In this document: in pieces, positions 25,755 to 35,161 of the stretch
How positions within the stretch are numbered: position 1 is the stretch's first letter
Layout: each line of letters begins with the position of its first letter
From: Rhodanobacter sp.
GTDB taxonomy: Bacteria > Pseudomonadota > Gammaproteobacteria > Xanthomonadales > Rhodanobacteraceae
NCBI GenBank assembly: GCA_004298045.1
Contig: SCRM01000021.1
Coordinates: forward strand, 248,001 to 312,000
Direction of reading: 5' to 3'
DNA: 64,000 bases
Position numbers and translations under genes: made by a program
Notes under the pieces: generated by a model
The model's database searches: none
What the model was told of the DNA's origin: nothing
What the model saw: the letters and a program-made list of their open reading frames with translations, nothing else

Positions 25755-25768
25755 CTGACTTGTATCAG
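25755..25768 (-). promoter_or_regulatory. FNR/DNR-like box upstream of azurin
   Basis: On the minus strand CTGATACAAGTCAG matches seven of ten positions of TTGAT-N4-ATCAA. A -10-like CAAAAT (25728-25733) lies 21 bases downstream, the spacing expected when an activator is centred near -41.5. The predicted leader is about 27 bases and includes the AAGGAG ribosome site. The box is nearly identical to the one before the DUF2249 gene. Confidence 0.6.
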
Positions 25769-25801
25769 TACCGCCTGCGGCGAATCGCCCCACCTGCAAT
25801 T

Positions 25802-26893
25802 TCATGCAGCGACGGGTGCGGAACCTGTCGCAACCTCCTGCACCTGCCGGGCAGGACAAACCAGTGTCCAGGCGATCTCCTCGCCGGCGCGCAGCGGCAC
25901 GCACTGCGCGCCGCCGAACGGGATCACCGCCGGCACCCGCCACGCCCGGCGTTCAAGCACGACCGTGTCGGTGTTGCGCGGCACACCGTAGAATTCCGCG
26001 CCGTGGAAGCTCGCAAAGGCTTCCAGTTGATCGAGCCGATCCATTTCGTCGAACGCCTCGGCATACAGCTCGATGGCGGCATGGGCGGTGTAGATGCCGG
26101 CGCAACCGCACGCGCTTTCCTTGGCGCCGCGTGCGTGTGGCGCACTGTCAGTGCCGAGGAAGTAATGCGGGTTGCCGCTGGTGGCCGCCTCGAGCAAGGC
26201 GCGCCGATGGGTTTCGCGCTTGAGCACCGGCAGGCAGTAGTGGTGCGGATTGAGGCCACCGGCAAAGATCGCATTGCGGTTCATCAGCAGATGGTGCGCG
26301 GTGATGGTGGCGCCGACGTGCGCCGGCTGGGCGTCGATGAACTGCACGGCGGCGCTCGTGGTGATGTGTTCCAGCACCATGCGCAGGCGCGGAAAGCGCT
26401 GGCGCAGCGGGATCAGTTCGCGGTCGATGAACGCCGCCTCGCGGTCGAAGATGTCGACCGCGGGATCGGTCACCTCGCCGTGCATCAGGAGCGGCAGGCC
26501 GCACTCTTCCATGGCTTCCAGCACGCCGTGCACGTGTTTCAAGTCACGCACACCCGATTGCGAGTTGGTGGTGGCGCCGGCCGGGTAGTACTTCACTGCG
26601 TGCACGATGCCGCTGGCCTTGGCCTTGGCGATTTCCGCCGGGTCGGTGGCCTCGGTGAGGTAGAGCGTCATCAGCGGCTGGAACGTGCTGCCGGCGGGCA
26701 AGGCGGCCAGCACGCGCTCGCGGTAGGCCTGTGCCCGGGCCACCGTGGTGACCGGCGGCTTGAGGTTCGGCATGACGATGGCGCGGGCGAAGCGCTGCGC
26801 ACTGTCGGCCACCACCGAAGCCAGCGCCGGGCCGTCGCGCAGATGCAGGTGCCAGTCGTCCGGGCGGATGATCTCGAGACGCGTGATGGGCAT
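25802..26893 (-). CDS. pyrC: Dihydroorotase
   Basis: PyrC cyclises carbamoyl aspartate to dihydroorotate in pyrimidine synthesis. The 363-residue protein shows the two-zinc amidohydrolase site: DDWHLHLRDG, the carboxylated lysine in HAVKYYPAGATTNS, MHGEVTD, LEHITT and the catalytic aspartate in LGTDSAPHARGAKE. It belongs to the short class II type of E. coli (348 residues); about 15 extra residues follow the usual end (VCPARQVQEVATG). The ATG at 26893 gives MPITRLEIIRPDDWH, the expected start. Divergent from the carboxylesterase gene. Confidence 0.96.
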   Translation of the reverse strand: MPITRLEIIRPDDWHLHLRDGPALASVVADSAQRFARAIVMPNLKPPVTTVARAQAYRERVLAALPAGSTFQPLMTLYLTEATDPAEIAKAKASGIVHAVKYYPAGATTNSQSGVRDLKHVHGVLEAMEECGLPLLMHGEVTDPAVDIFDREAAFIDRELIPLRQRFPRLRMVLEHITTSAAVQFIDAQPAHVGATITAHHLLMNRNAIFAGGLNPHHYCLPVLKRETHRRALLEAATSGNPHYFLGTDSAPHARGAKESACGCAGIYTAHAAIELYAEAFDEMDRLDQLEAFASFHGAEFYGVPRNTDTVVLERRAWRVPAVIPFGGAQCVPLRAGEEIAWTLVCPARQVQEVATGSAPVAA

Positions 26894-27001
26894 GGCACGG
26901 TTCCTTGACGCGGGAAGGTCATGGTATCGGATGATCCTGTGCATCGCCTCGGTGCTGGCGCTGGCGCGGCAACGTGAGGAAGATGGGGTACGGTTTCCGG
27001 C

Positions 27002-28588
27002 ATGGGGTGCGGCATGCGAACAAGTGCGTGGTTGGCGCTGGCGGTACTGTGGGGTTGCGGTGTGGCGGCAGTGGCAGCGGAGGCACCGCCCGAGGTGACG
27101 GTGGCGACGGGTGCCCTGGCGGGCACCCACGAGGCGCCGCTCGGGCTCGACGAGTTCAAGGGCATCCCGTACGCGGCGCCGCCGGTCGGCGCGCTGCGCT
27201 GGAAGCCGCCGCAGCCGGCGGCCGCGTGGCACGGGGTGCGCGAAGCACAGCGGTTCGGCGCTCGTTGCATGCAGCGTCCGCTGTACAGCGACATGGTGTT
27301 TCGCGCCAGCGGCATGAGCGAGGATTGCCTGTATCTCAATGTGTGGACGCCGGCCGCGCGCCACACGCACAAGCTGCCGGTGCTGGTGTATTTCTACGGC
27401 GGCAGTTTCCTCGCCGGCGACGGCTCGGAGCCGCGCTACGATGGCGCGAGCCTCGCGCAGCGTGGCATCGTCACGGTGACGGTGAATTACCGGCTCGATG
27501 TATTCGGCTTTCTGGCCTTGCCGGCGCTGGTTGCCGAGTCGCCACAGCACGCGGCCGGCAACTACGGTCTGCTCGACCAGGTGGCCGCACTGCGCTGGGT
27601 CCGGCGCAACATCGCGGCGTTCGGCGGTGACCCGGGCCGGGTCACGATCGGCGGTGAATCCGCCGGTTCCATGGCCGTCTCCGCACTGATGGCTTCGCCG
27701 TTGTCGAAGGCGTTGATGCACGGCGCGATCGGCGAAAGCGGCGCCGTGCTCGGCAACCTCAAACCGCCGACACTGGCGCTGGGCGAGCGGCAGGGCGAGG
27801 CCTATTTGAAGCGGTTGGGTGTCAACTCGCTGGCGGCGTTGCGCAAGCTCGATGCCAAGACGCTGTTGGCTGCCGTCGGCGCACCGGGCGAACCGGATTT
27901 TGGCCCCGTGATCGACGGCGATTTCCTGCCGCGCTCGCCAGAAGCGATCTACGCGGCGGGTGAGCAGGCGCACATTCCGTTGCTGGTCGGCTCCAATTCC
28001 ATGGAAGGCAGCGACGCCGACCTGCTCGGCAAGGCGTCGCCCACGCCGGCCAACTATCGCGCCGCGGTGGAAAAGCGGTTCGGCGCCCACGCCGCCGAAG
28101 CCTTGCGGCTGTATCCCGGCACCACCGACGCCGAGGCCGTGGCTTCCGGCACGGCATTGGCGAGCGACCAGTTCATCGCGTTCGCCACCTGGCGCTGGAT
28201 GGACCAGCAATATCGCAGCGGCGTGCCGGTGTACTACTACCGGTTCGACCGCGCGCGCCCCGCGCGCCGCGATGGCACGGCACCTGCGCAGGCCGGCGCC
28301 GTGCACAGCGCCGAAATCGAGTACGCCTTGGGCAACCTCGACAGCAACCACGTCTACGCGTGGGCGGACGCCGATCATCGGGTGTCGCGCATCATGTCCG
28401 GTTACTTTGCGCAGTTCATCAAGACCGGCAGCCCGAACGGTGCCGGCCTGCCGCACTGGCCCGCCGTGACGGCCAAGGACGGCGGACTCACGCGGCAATG
28501 GATCGGCGTGGATACGCACAGCGTGGTCGACCGCAACGCACCGCGCTACGAATTCCTCGAACGGGTGGAGCCCGACGCGCATTTGTAG
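27002..28588 (+). CDS. Type B carboxylesterase, secreted
   Basis: This 528-residue alpha/beta-hydrolase of the carboxylesterase/lipase type B family has a signal peptide (about residues 1-26). It shows FKGIPYAAPPVGALRWKPP, SEDCLYLNVWTP, the oxyanion loop YGGSFLAG, the nucleophile S220 in GGESAGS, and the catalytic histidine in GAVHSAEIEY. It should hydrolyse carboxylic esters in the periplasm or outside. ATG at 27002 is the first in frame; ATG at 27014 (MRTSAW) is an equally good start with a more compact signal peptide. A cluster of palindromic repeats follows the stop. Confidence 0.92.
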   Translation: MGCGMRTSAWLALAVLWGCGVAAVAAEAPPEVTVATGALAGTHEAPLGLDEFKGIPYAAPPVGALRWKPPQPAAAWHGVREAQRFGARCMQRPLYSDMVFRASGMSEDCLYLNVWTPAARHTHKLPVLVYFYGGSFLAGDGSEPRYDGASLAQRGIVTVTVNYRLDVFGFLALPALVAESPQHAAGNYGLLDQVAALRWVRRNIAAFGGDPGRVTIGGESAGSMAVSALMASPLSKALMHGAIGESGAVLGNLKPPTLALGERQGEAYLKRLGVNSLAALRKLDAKTLLAAVGAPGEPDFGPVIDGDFLPRSPEAIYAAGEQAHIPLLVGSNSMEGSDADLLGKASPTPANYRAAVEKRFGAHAAEALRLYPGTTDAEAVASGTALASDQFIAFATWRWMDQQYRSGVPVYYYRFDRARPARRDGTAPAQAGAVHSAEIEYALGNLDSNHVYAWADADHRVSRIMSGYFAQFIKTGSPNGAGLPHWPAVTAKDGGLTRQWIGVDTHSVVDRNAPRYEFLERVEPDAHL

Positions 28589-28720
28589 GTTGGACTTCAA
28601 TCCGACATGCCTTTTGCGGGATACGGTCGTGTCGAAGTCCGACCTACGGAAACTCCCACGTGGGTCGGGATTCATCCCGAAAGGCTTTTAGCGACAGTGC
28701 GGTGGGCCTGAAATTGGCCC
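28585..28720. repeat. Cluster of REP-like palindromes
   Basis: Three palindromes stand in a row after the esterase gene. GTAGGTTGGACTTC (28585-28598) pairs with GAAGTCCGACCTAC (28634-28647), with one G-T wobble. TCGGGAT-TC-ATCCCGA lies at 28665-28680. GGGCC pairs with GGCCC at 28704-28720. The motif GTAGGT(C/T)GGA...TCCGAC resembles the short repeated palindromes scattered in xanthomonad genomes. The stretch 28589-28783 has no gene. Confidence 0.65.
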
Positions 28721-28783
28721 CAGAGCAGTTTGTGGCTGCGGTCGAACGCACATCCACGTGGCCCCCGAATCCCGAATCAGGCG

Positions 28784-29620
28784 TCACCGCCTGACCGCCA
28801 GCACCCCATCCAGCGCCAACTCGGCACGAAAGCCCGCCGTTTCCAGGCGGCGGGCCACTTCGCGCGGCACATCGCGGCGCGAGGTCAGCTTGTTCGGGCT
28901 GCCGGTGTAGTGGAACAGCCGCGCACCGTGGCGCAACACGCGCGCCAGTTCGGTGTAGAACGCCGCCGAATACAGCTCGCCGGCAATCCCGAAACGCGGC
29001 GGGTCGTGCAGCGCGGCATCGAATGCCGCATCGGGCAGCTGCGCGATGGCAGCGGCGATATCCGCGTGGGTGAGCGTGAGACGGCCACCGCTGTCGTCGG
29101 GGTCGGGCGACCACGGATCGAGCGTGCGCAGCCACAAGACGTCGCCGTTTTTCTCGAACGACTGCACCTGCGCCGCGCCCGCGGCAAGACAGCATGCCGC
29201 GAAGTAGCCGAGCCCACCGCAGGTATCCAGCACGCGTTTGCCTTGCGGCGCCACCAGGGTCACCTTGGCGCGAGCATCGTCCAGCGGTGAGGTCTTGGCC
29301 GTCGGCAGCATCTTGATGCCGTCGATTTCGAAGGTCGGCACGCCCCACACGGTGGGCACCAGCTTGATGAGCGCGCCGGAGAAACGCGCAATCGGTGCAA
29401 ACGCGTCGCCATCCCAGTAATGGATGCTGCGCTCCTTGATCGCGGGCGGGTATGGATACTGCGTGCCGCGCCATGACCAGTCGTCGGTCGCCAGCACCGC
29501 GCTGTCCGTGCTGTGTCCAAGGTCGAGCGAGCCCGACCACGTGGTGGCGCCGGCACTGCGGGCTGCGTGCAGTGCCGTGGCGGTTTGCTGCGTCAGCAGC
29601 GGCCCGGTGTAGTGCGCCAC
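28784..29620 (-). CDS. Class I SAM-dependent methyltransferase-like protein
   Basis: The 278-residue protein has a SAM-binding core: KRVLDTCGGLGYFAACCLAAGA (motif I region), VQSFEKNGDVLWLRTLDPWS, LTHADIAAAIAQLPDAAFDAALHDPPRFG and LFHYTGSPNKLTSRRDVPRE. The HDPPRF motif resembles the D/NPP(Y/F) catalytic motif of base- or amine-modifying methyltransferases. About 110 N-terminal residues precede the core and include WSWRGTQYPYPPAIKERSIHYWDG. Related proteins are annotated as methyltransferase or spermine synthase-like; the substrate is unknown. The ATG at 29620 is divergent from the small periplasmic protein gene at 29741. Confidence 0.75.
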   Translation of the reverse strand: MAHYTGPLLTQQTATALHAARSAGATTWSGSLDLGHSTDSAVLATDDWSWRGTQYPYPPAIKERSIHYWDGDAFAPIARFSGALIKLVPTVWGVPTFEIDGIKMLPTAKTSPLDDARAKVTLVAPQGKRVLDTCGGLGYFAACCLAAGAAQVQSFEKNGDVLWLRTLDPWSPDPDDSGGRLTLTHADIAAAIAQLPDAAFDAALHDPPRFGIAGELYSAAFYTELARVLRHGARLFHYTGSPNKLTSRRDVPREVARRLETAGFRAELALDGVLAVRR

Positions 29621-29740
29621 GAAGATGCTCCGGATGAGGGAAAGGTGGAGTTTACGGGGTCGCGCTTTGCGGTTTCCTCACTTGCCGCGTCGCATAGTCC
29701 CTTCTCCGCGGCGTATGCCGCGCATGGCGGGGAGTACATC

Positions 29741-30145
29741 ATGAGCAAGCACTGGATGGTTGGCTTGGGGTTGGCGGCGTGTGTGTTGGCGTTGCCGGGG
29801 GCGGCCATGGCGGCGGATGTGGGGGCGGCAACGAAACAGGCGGCCACTGCGAGTGCACATGCGGGCATGGCGCTGGGGGCAGCCAACCTCGCCACCGCCG
29901 AGGCGCATTTGCAGCACGTGGTGAATTGCCTCGTTGGCACTGCAGGTACCGGTTTCGACGCGAAGGCAGCCAACCCGTGCAAAGGCATGGGGCAGGGTGC
30001 GATCCCCGATGCCAAGGGCGATGCCGCCTTGACCACACGGCTTGAGGCCGCGCTCGCCGACGCCAACGCCGGGCTCAAGGCCACGACGCTGGAAGCGGCA
30101 CACGCGGCGGCCAAGAAAACGATGGACGCACTGCAAGCGAAATGA
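29741..30145 (+). CDS. Small periplasmic protein, helical, function unknown
   Basis: The 134-residue protein has a clear signal peptide (MSKHWMVGLGLAACVLALPG, cleaved after AAMAA) and an alanine-rich helical mature part. Two cysteines (VVNCLVG and ANPCKGMG) are separated by about 17 residues and may form a disulfide. The spacing of histidines in ASAHAGMALGAANLATAEAHLQHVVNC hints at metal or heme contact but no known motif is complete. ATG at 29741 follows GGGGAG. I do not recognise a named family. It lies alone between a divergent methyltransferase and the FMN reductase gene. Confidence 0.75.
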   Translation: MSKHWMVGLGLAACVLALPGAAMAADVGAATKQAATASAHAGMALGAANLATAEAHLQHVVNCLVGTAGTGFDAKAANPCKGMGQGAIPDAKGDAALTTRLEAALADANAGLKATTLEAAHAAAKKTMDALQAK

Positions 30146-30272
30146 GCCGCGCGTGGCGTGACGGCGCTCGTACTTGTCTTGACCGGCCGTGGCACCGCCG
30201 CCGCAAACATGTGTACACCATGGCCACCCTGCGCCGCACGGGCGGCGACCGCACCCGAGGAAACATGCCGCG

Positions 30273-30833
30273 ATGAATACGATCAAGGTTGCCGTGCTGG
30301 TGGGCAGTTTGCGCAAGGGTTCGTTCAACCGCCGTCTTGCGCACGCGGTTGAAAGCCTGATGCCGCCAGATTTCCAGTTCGAGTATGTGCCGCTGGGCAA
30401 CGTACCGCTCTACAACCAGGACTTCGACGGCAATTACCCGGCGGCCGCAACCACCCTGAAGCAAACCATCGAGGCGGCGGATGCGGTGTTGTTCGTCACT
30501 CCCGAATACAACCGCGGCGTGCCCGGCGTACTGAAGAACGCGCTCGACGTGGCCTCGCGGCCGTGGGGCACCAACTCCTTCGGCGGCAAGCCGGGCGCGG
30601 TGATCGGCGCATCGATCGGCGCCACCGGCAGCGCACTTGCCCAGCAGCATCTGCGCAATTCACTGGTGTTTCTCGACCTTGCGGTGATGGCGCAGCCCGA
30701 GGTGTTCGTGCAGTTCAAGGATGACGACCCGGTCGACGCCGATGGTCACATCACCAATGAAGGCACGAAGAAATTCCTGCAAGGGTTTGCTGACCACTAT
30801 GCGGCGTGGGTGCATCACCACCTGAAAAAGTGA
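30273..30833 (+). CDS. NADPH-dependent FMN reductase
   Basis: This 186-residue flavodoxin-fold protein has the FMN phosphate loop GSLRKGSFNRRLA and the PEYNRGVPGVLKNALDVASRP motif of the NADPH-dependent FMN reductase family (ArsH/ChrR/azoreductase-related). It reduces flavins or quinones with NAD(P)H in the cytoplasm and may protect against redox-cycling compounds. ATG at 30273 is preceded by GAGGAAAC. A terminator that runs into the end of the convergent ppk gene follows directly. Confidence 0.92.
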   Translation: MNTIKVAVLVGSLRKGSFNRRLAHAVESLMPPDFQFEYVPLGNVPLYNQDFDGNYPAAATTLKQTIEAADAVLFVTPEYNRGVPGVLKNALDVASRPWGTNSFGGKPGAVIGASIGATGSALAQQHLRNSLVFLDLAVMAQPEVFVQFKDDDPVDADGHITNEGTKKFLQGFADHYAAWVHHHLKK

Positions 30834-30839
30834 GCGCGT

Positions 30840-30880
30840 GCGGCGCAGTGCCGATTACGGCTCCGCGCCGCAGAGTTTTT
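30840..30880 (+). terminator. Terminator after the FMN reductase gene, overlapping the ppk 3' end
   Basis: GCGGCGC (30840-30846) pairs with GCGCCGC (30865-30871). An inner GCCG-ATTA-CGGC stem and a TTTTT run at 30876-30880 complete it. Because ppk ends at 30855 on the other strand, the terminator uses ppk coding bases. Confidence 0.7.
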
Positions 30881-32987
30881 GCAGCAGTTGTTGTTGCACG
30901 TCGTAGACACGCTCACCAGTGGCTGGCCGCAGCGTCGTGTAACTGCCGTCGGCATGCAGTTCGGAGGCGCCGCTGGTGTCGGCCAGATAGTGTTCGAGCG
31001 CCCCCAGGATGCGCTGCTGCAGTTTGCGGCCGGTGATGGGAAACGCGCATTCCACGCGTTTGTCGAGGTTGCGCTCCATCAGGTCGGCACTGGAGAGATA
31101 CAGCACCGGCTCGCCGGCATTGGCAAACCAGTACGCGCGGCTGTGTTCGAGAAACCGACCGATCACCGAGCGCACGCGGATGTGCTCGGAAACACCCGGT
31201 ACCCCGGGGCGCAGGCAGCACATGCCGCGCACGATGAGGTCGATGCGCACACCGGCGATGCTGGCTGCGTAGAGCGCGCGGATCATCGTGGGGTCGGTCA
31301 GCGCATTGACCTTGATGATGATGCGTGCCGGCTTGCCAGCCGCTGCGTGCGCGGCCTCGCCAGCAATCAGGCCGAGCAGGCCCGCTTTCAGCGTAAACGG
31401 CGCCTGCAGCAGTTTTTTCATGCGCAGCGCCTTGCCCATGCCGGTGAGCTGGCTGAACAGCTTGTGCACGTCCTCGCACAACGCCGGATCGGAGGTAAGC
31501 AGGCTGTAGTCGGTATACACGCGCGCATTCGCCGCGTGGTAGTTGCCGGTGCCCAAGTGCGCGTAACGCACCAACTCGTCGCCTTCACGACGCTGGATCA
31601 GGATCAGCTTCGCGTGCGTCTTGATGCCCACCACGCCATAGATGACGGTCGCACCGGCCTGCTGCAGGCGCGCGGCCAGACCCAGGTTCGACTCTTCGTC
31701 AAAGCGTGCCCGCAGCTCGACCACCGCCGTGACTTCCTTGCCGGCGCGTGCGGCATCGACCAGGGCATCGACGACCTCCGAATGGGTGCCGGTGCGGTAC
31801 AGCGTCTGCTTGATCGACAGCACTTGCGGATCGCGTGCCGCCTGACGCAACAGATCTACCACTGGCGCGAACGACTCGTAGGGGTGAAGCAGCAGCACAT
31901 CCTGTTTGGCAATGGCGGCAAACAGCGTCTCCGCCTGCCGCAGCGCCTTCGGCAACGCCGGTACGAACGGTGGATATTGCAGTGCCGGGTAACTGACCTT
32001 GCTGGCGATGCGAAACAGCCGCGCCAGGTTGACCGGCCCGTTCACCTCATACAGCTCGCTGGCCGTCAGGCCGAACTGTTTCAACAGGTGGGCACTGAGC
32101 TCTTTCGGGCAATTGTCGGCCACTTCCAGCCGCACCGCGTCGCCAAAGCGGCGCGCATAAAGCTCGCCGCGCAGCGTCATCGCCAGGTCTTCGATGTCCT
32201 CCGGGTCGATCGCGAGATCGGCGTTGCGCGTCAGCCGGAACTGGTAGCTGCCAAGCACCGTCATGCCGGGGAACAGTTCGGCCGCGTGCGCGTGGATGAT
32301 CGACGACAGCAGCACGTAGACGTCGCCGCTCTCCACCACCTCGTCCGGCATGCGGATCAACCGCGGCAACACGCGCGGCGCCGGCACCACGGCCAGCCCC
32401 GAGTCGCGGCCGAACGCATCCACGCCATCCAGCCGCACGATGAAGTTGAGGCTCTTGTTGACCAGCAGCGGAAACGGGTGGGTCGGGTCGAGGCCGATCG
32501 GGGTCACCAGTGGCGCGACCTGGGTACGAAAGTAATGGCGCACCCACAGCTTCTGTTTGTGCGTCCACTCGTCGCGCCGGGCGATGCGGATATTGTGCGC
32601 GGCCAGTGCGGGCAAGATGCGCGCATTGAGGATTGCGTACTGACGTTCCACCTCACGATGGGTGATGGTGGAAATCTCGGCCAGTACCTGTGCCGGTGGC
32701 ACGCCGTCGGCGCCGATCAGTTCGTGATCGAGCGCGATCTGGCTCTTGAGCCCCGCCACGCGGATCTCGAAGAACTCGTCGAGGTTGCGCGAAAAGATCA
32801 GCAGAAACTTCAGCCGCTCCTGCAACGGCGTGCGCTTGTCCAGCGCCTGATCGAGTACGCGGACGTTGAATGCCAGCTGCGACAGTTCGCGGTTGATGTA
32901 CAGCCGACGCGCATGCAGGTCGGGGCCATCCGCCGGCGTGGTGGGGGTAAGCGTGGGTGAAGTCATCGTGACGCGACCAGCAGACAT
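30855..32987 (-). CDS. ppk1: Polyphosphate kinase 1
   Basis: Ppk1 makes inorganic polyphosphate from ATP through a phosphohistidine. The 710-residue length is typical. The N domain (INRELSQLAFNVRVLDQAL, FSRNLDEFFEIRVAGL), the H domain, and the two PLD-like catalytic domains (IKTHAKLILIQRREG, YAHLGTGNYHAANARVYTDYS, SSADLMERNLDKRVECAFPI) are all present, including the phosphorylated histidine of the KTHAK motif. The ATG at 32987 is the first in frame; ATG at 32966 (MTSPTL) is about equally likely since neither has a clear ribosome site. murB lies 30 bases upstream on the same strand. Confidence 0.96.
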   Translation of the reverse strand: MSAGRVTMTSPTLTPTTPADGPDLHARRLYINRELSQLAFNVRVLDQALDKRTPLQERLKFLLIFSRNLDEFFEIRVAGLKSQIALDHELIGADGVPPAQVLAEISTITHREVERQYAILNARILPALAAHNIRIARRDEWTHKQKLWVRHYFRTQVAPLVTPIGLDPTHPFPLLVNKSLNFIVRLDGVDAFGRDSGLAVVPAPRVLPRLIRMPDEVVESGDVYVLLSSIIHAHAAELFPGMTVLGSYQFRLTRNADLAIDPEDIEDLAMTLRGELYARRFGDAVRLEVADNCPKELSAHLLKQFGLTASELYEVNGPVNLARLFRIASKVSYPALQYPPFVPALPKALRQAETLFAAIAKQDVLLLHPYESFAPVVDLLRQAARDPQVLSIKQTLYRTGTHSEVVDALVDAARAGKEVTAVVELRARFDEESNLGLAARLQQAGATVIYGVVGIKTHAKLILIQRREGDELVRYAHLGTGNYHAANARVYTDYSLLTSDPALCEDVHKLFSQLTGMGKALRMKKLLQAPFTLKAGLLGLIAGEAAHAAAGKPARIIIKVNALTDPTMIRALYAASIAGVRIDLIVRGMCCLRPGVPGVSEHIRVRSVIGRFLEHSRAYWFANAGEPVLYLSSADLMERNLDKRVECAFPITGRKLQQRILGALEHYLADTSGASELHADGSYTTLRPATGERVYDVQQQLLQKLCGAEP

Positions 32988-33017
32988 GGCAGGCGTGGAT
33001 GGTAGCTCGCCGACGGC

Positions 33018-34058
33018 TCAGACGATGACCGGCTCCGGCTCCAGCCGCACGCCGAATGCGGCTTCGACGGTGGCCATGACATGCTGCGCGAAGGCCCACA
33101 ATTCCGGGCCGGTGGCGTAGCCATGATTGACCACCACCAGCGCGTGGCGATTGGAAATGCCGACGTCGCCCTGGCGACTGCCTTTGAGCCCGCAGCGGTC
33201 GATCATCCACGCGGCGGAAAGTTTCACCTGGCCGTTCGGCTGCGGCCATGCCGGCAGCTCGGGGTGGGTGGCTTTGAGCGCAGCGGCGCGTTCGGCGTCG
33301 ACGATCGGGTTCTTGAAGAAGCTGCCGGCGTTGCCGATTACCGCGGGGTCGGGCAGCTTGCGGCCGCGCATGCGCACCACCGCTTCGGCCACGTGGTACG
33401 GCGCCGGGGTATCGACGCCGAGCCGCGCAAGCTCTTCGTGCATGCCGGCATAGTCCAGCCGCAGGGGGCGGTGGCGGGGCAGGGCGAAGCGCACCGCGGT
33501 GACAATGTAGCGCCCCGGCTCACGCTTGAAGCGCGACTGCCGGTAGCCGAACGCGCACTCGGCGTTGCCGATGACGGCGATGCGGTGTTCGTGCACGTCC
33601 CAGGCTTCGACGCTTTCGACGAACTCGGCGACTTCGGTGCCGTAGGCACCGATGTTCTGTACCGGTGCAGCGCCGACGGTACCGGGAATGGCGATCAGGT
33701 TTTCCAGTCCGGCAAAGCCCTGTCCAAGCGACCAGCGTACGAAGTCGTCCCAACGCTCGCCGGCGGCGACCGCGATGCGGGTGACATCGCCTTCCTCTTC
33801 CACTTGCACGCCGTGCGTGAGCATGGCCAGTACGGTGCCGGGAAAATCCCGCGTCAACAGCAGGTTGCTGCCTTCGCCCAGCACCAGCAGAGGCTGCGCC
33901 CGCACGGCGGGGAAAGCCAGCAGCTCGGGCAGTTTGCTGGCGTCGTGCAGTTCGGCCAGCAGGTGAGCGCGAGCCTGCACGTGCAGGGTGTTGCGGGTGG
34001 CGAGCGGAGCGTTTTCGGTGAGCGCGTAGCCGCCCATCGGTACGGGTTCAAGCGGCAC
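33018..34058 (-). CDS. murB: UDP-N-acetylenolpyruvoylglucosamine reductase
   Basis: MurB reduces the enolpyruvyl group to give UDP-N-acetylmuramate in peptidoglycan synthesis, using FAD and NADPH. The 346-residue protein is of the E. coli type I form: [62 protein letters not shown] with the catalytic serine, and a C-terminal glutamate region. The GTG at 34058 is preferred: AAGGA lies seven bases before it, whereas the ATG at 34037 has none. It overlaps pyrD by eleven bases, so murB and pyrD are co-transcribed. Confidence 0.95.
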   Translation of the reverse strand: MPLEPVPMGGYALTENAPLATRNTLHVQARAHLLAELHDASKLPELLAFPAVRAQPLLVLGEGSNLLLTRDFPGTVLAMLTHGVQVEEEGDVTRIAVAAGERWDDFVRWSLGQGFAGLENLIAIPGTVGAAPVQNIGAYGTEVAEFVESVEAWDVHEHRIAVIGNAECAFGYRQSRFKREPGRYIVTAVRFALPRHRPLRLDYAGMHEELARLGVDTPAPYHVAEAVVRMRGRKLPDPAVIGNAGSFFKNPIVDAERAAALKATHPELPAWPQPNGQVKLSAAWMIDRCGLKGSRQGDVGISNRHALVVVNHGYATGPELWAFAQHVMATVEAAFGVRLEPEPVIV

Positions 34059-35094
34059 GGCGGGTTCCTTCGAGGTTGCGGATCGCGTCGACGCACTCGG
34101 CGACCAGGCGCGGCCCGCGGTAGATGAGGCCGGAGTAGAGCTGCACGAGGTTGGCGCCGGCATTGATTTTTTCCGCCGCATCGGCGCCAGCCAGAATGCC
34201 CCCGACGCCGATGATCGGCATCTGCGGGCCAAGCCGCGCGCGCATGCCGCGCAGCACGTCGGTGGCCAGCGCGAACAAGGGGCGGCCGGAGAGTCCGCCG
34301 GTTTCATGGCCCAGCGGGTGGTTGGCCACCAGCGTGTGGTCCACCGTGGTGTTGGTGCAGATCACGCCGTCGATGCCGGTGGCTTGCAGCACCTGGGCGA
34401 TGCCGTCGAGCTCGGCGTCGCCCAGATCGGGCGCGATCTTGAGCAGCATCGGCTTGCGCGCGCCAGCCTGGGAGCCAAGCCGCTCCTGGGTCTCACGCAG
34501 GGTACCGATCAGGCGGTGCAGGGCGTCTTCATGTTGCAGGTCGCGCAGGCCCTTGGTGTTGGGCGAAGAAATATTCACCGTGATGTAGCTGGCGCGCGCG
34601 TAGACGTGCTCAAGGCAGGTGAGGTAGTCGTCCACCGCACGCTCGTTCGGCGTGTCCTTGTTTTTGCCGATGTTGATGCCGAGCACGCCGTCGTAGCGGG
34701 CACGCCCGACGTTGCGCATGAACGCGTCGACGCCAGCGTTGTTGAAGCCCATGCGGTTGATGATGGCGGCGTGCTGTGGCAAGCGAAACAACCGCGGCCG
34801 CGGGTTGCCCGGTTGTGCGCGCGGCGTCACCGTACCCACTTCGATGAAGCCGAAGCCGAGTGCGCCGAGCGCATCCAGATGTTCGGCGTTCTTGTCCAGC
34901 CCGGCAGCCAGGCCGACCGGATTGGGGAAGTGGACACCGAACGCGGTGGTCGGTGCGGCGGCGACGGGGGGCACGAACCACGCCAGCAAATGCAGTCGAT
35001 GTGCCAAGTCGAGCGCGCGCAAGGTGCTGCCGTGCGCAGCCTCGGCATCGAGTGCGAACAGCAGTGGGCGCAGCGATGGGTAGGCGTCGATCAC
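34048..35094 (-). CDS. pyrD: Dihydroorotate dehydrogenase (quinone)
   Basis: PyrD class 2 oxidises dihydroorotate to orotate with FMN and passes electrons to quinone at the inner membrane. The 348-residue protein has the membrane-contacting N-terminal helices ([18 protein letters not shown]), [54 protein letters not shown] with the catalytic serine, ICTNTT and GVGGI. The GTG at 35094 gives the right family length and follows GGAAG; longer forms add unrelated residues. It overlaps murB by eleven bases. Confidence 0.95.
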   Translation of the reverse strand: MIDAYPSLRPLLFALDAEAAHGSTLRALDLAHRLHLLAWFVPPVAAAPTTAFGVHFPNPVGLAAGLDKNAEHLDALGALGFGFIEVGTVTPRAQPGNPRPRLFRLPQHAAIINRMGFNNAGVDAFMRNVGRARYDGVLGINIGKNKDTPNERAVDDYLTCLEHVYARASYITVNISSPNTKGLRDLQHEDALHRLIGTLRETQERLGSQAGARKPMLLKIAPDLGDAELDGIAQVLQATGIDGVICTNTTVDHTLVANHPLGHETGGLSGRPLFALATDVLRGMRARLGPQMPIIGVGGILAGADAAEKINAGANLVQLYSGLIYRGPRLVAECVDAIRNLEGTRRAA

Positions 35095-35161
35095 CGTGGC
35101 GCTTCCGCAGGTGCGGACTGCCGCGGCCTTGCCGGCCGATGACCGGGCGATGCACCGTGGC

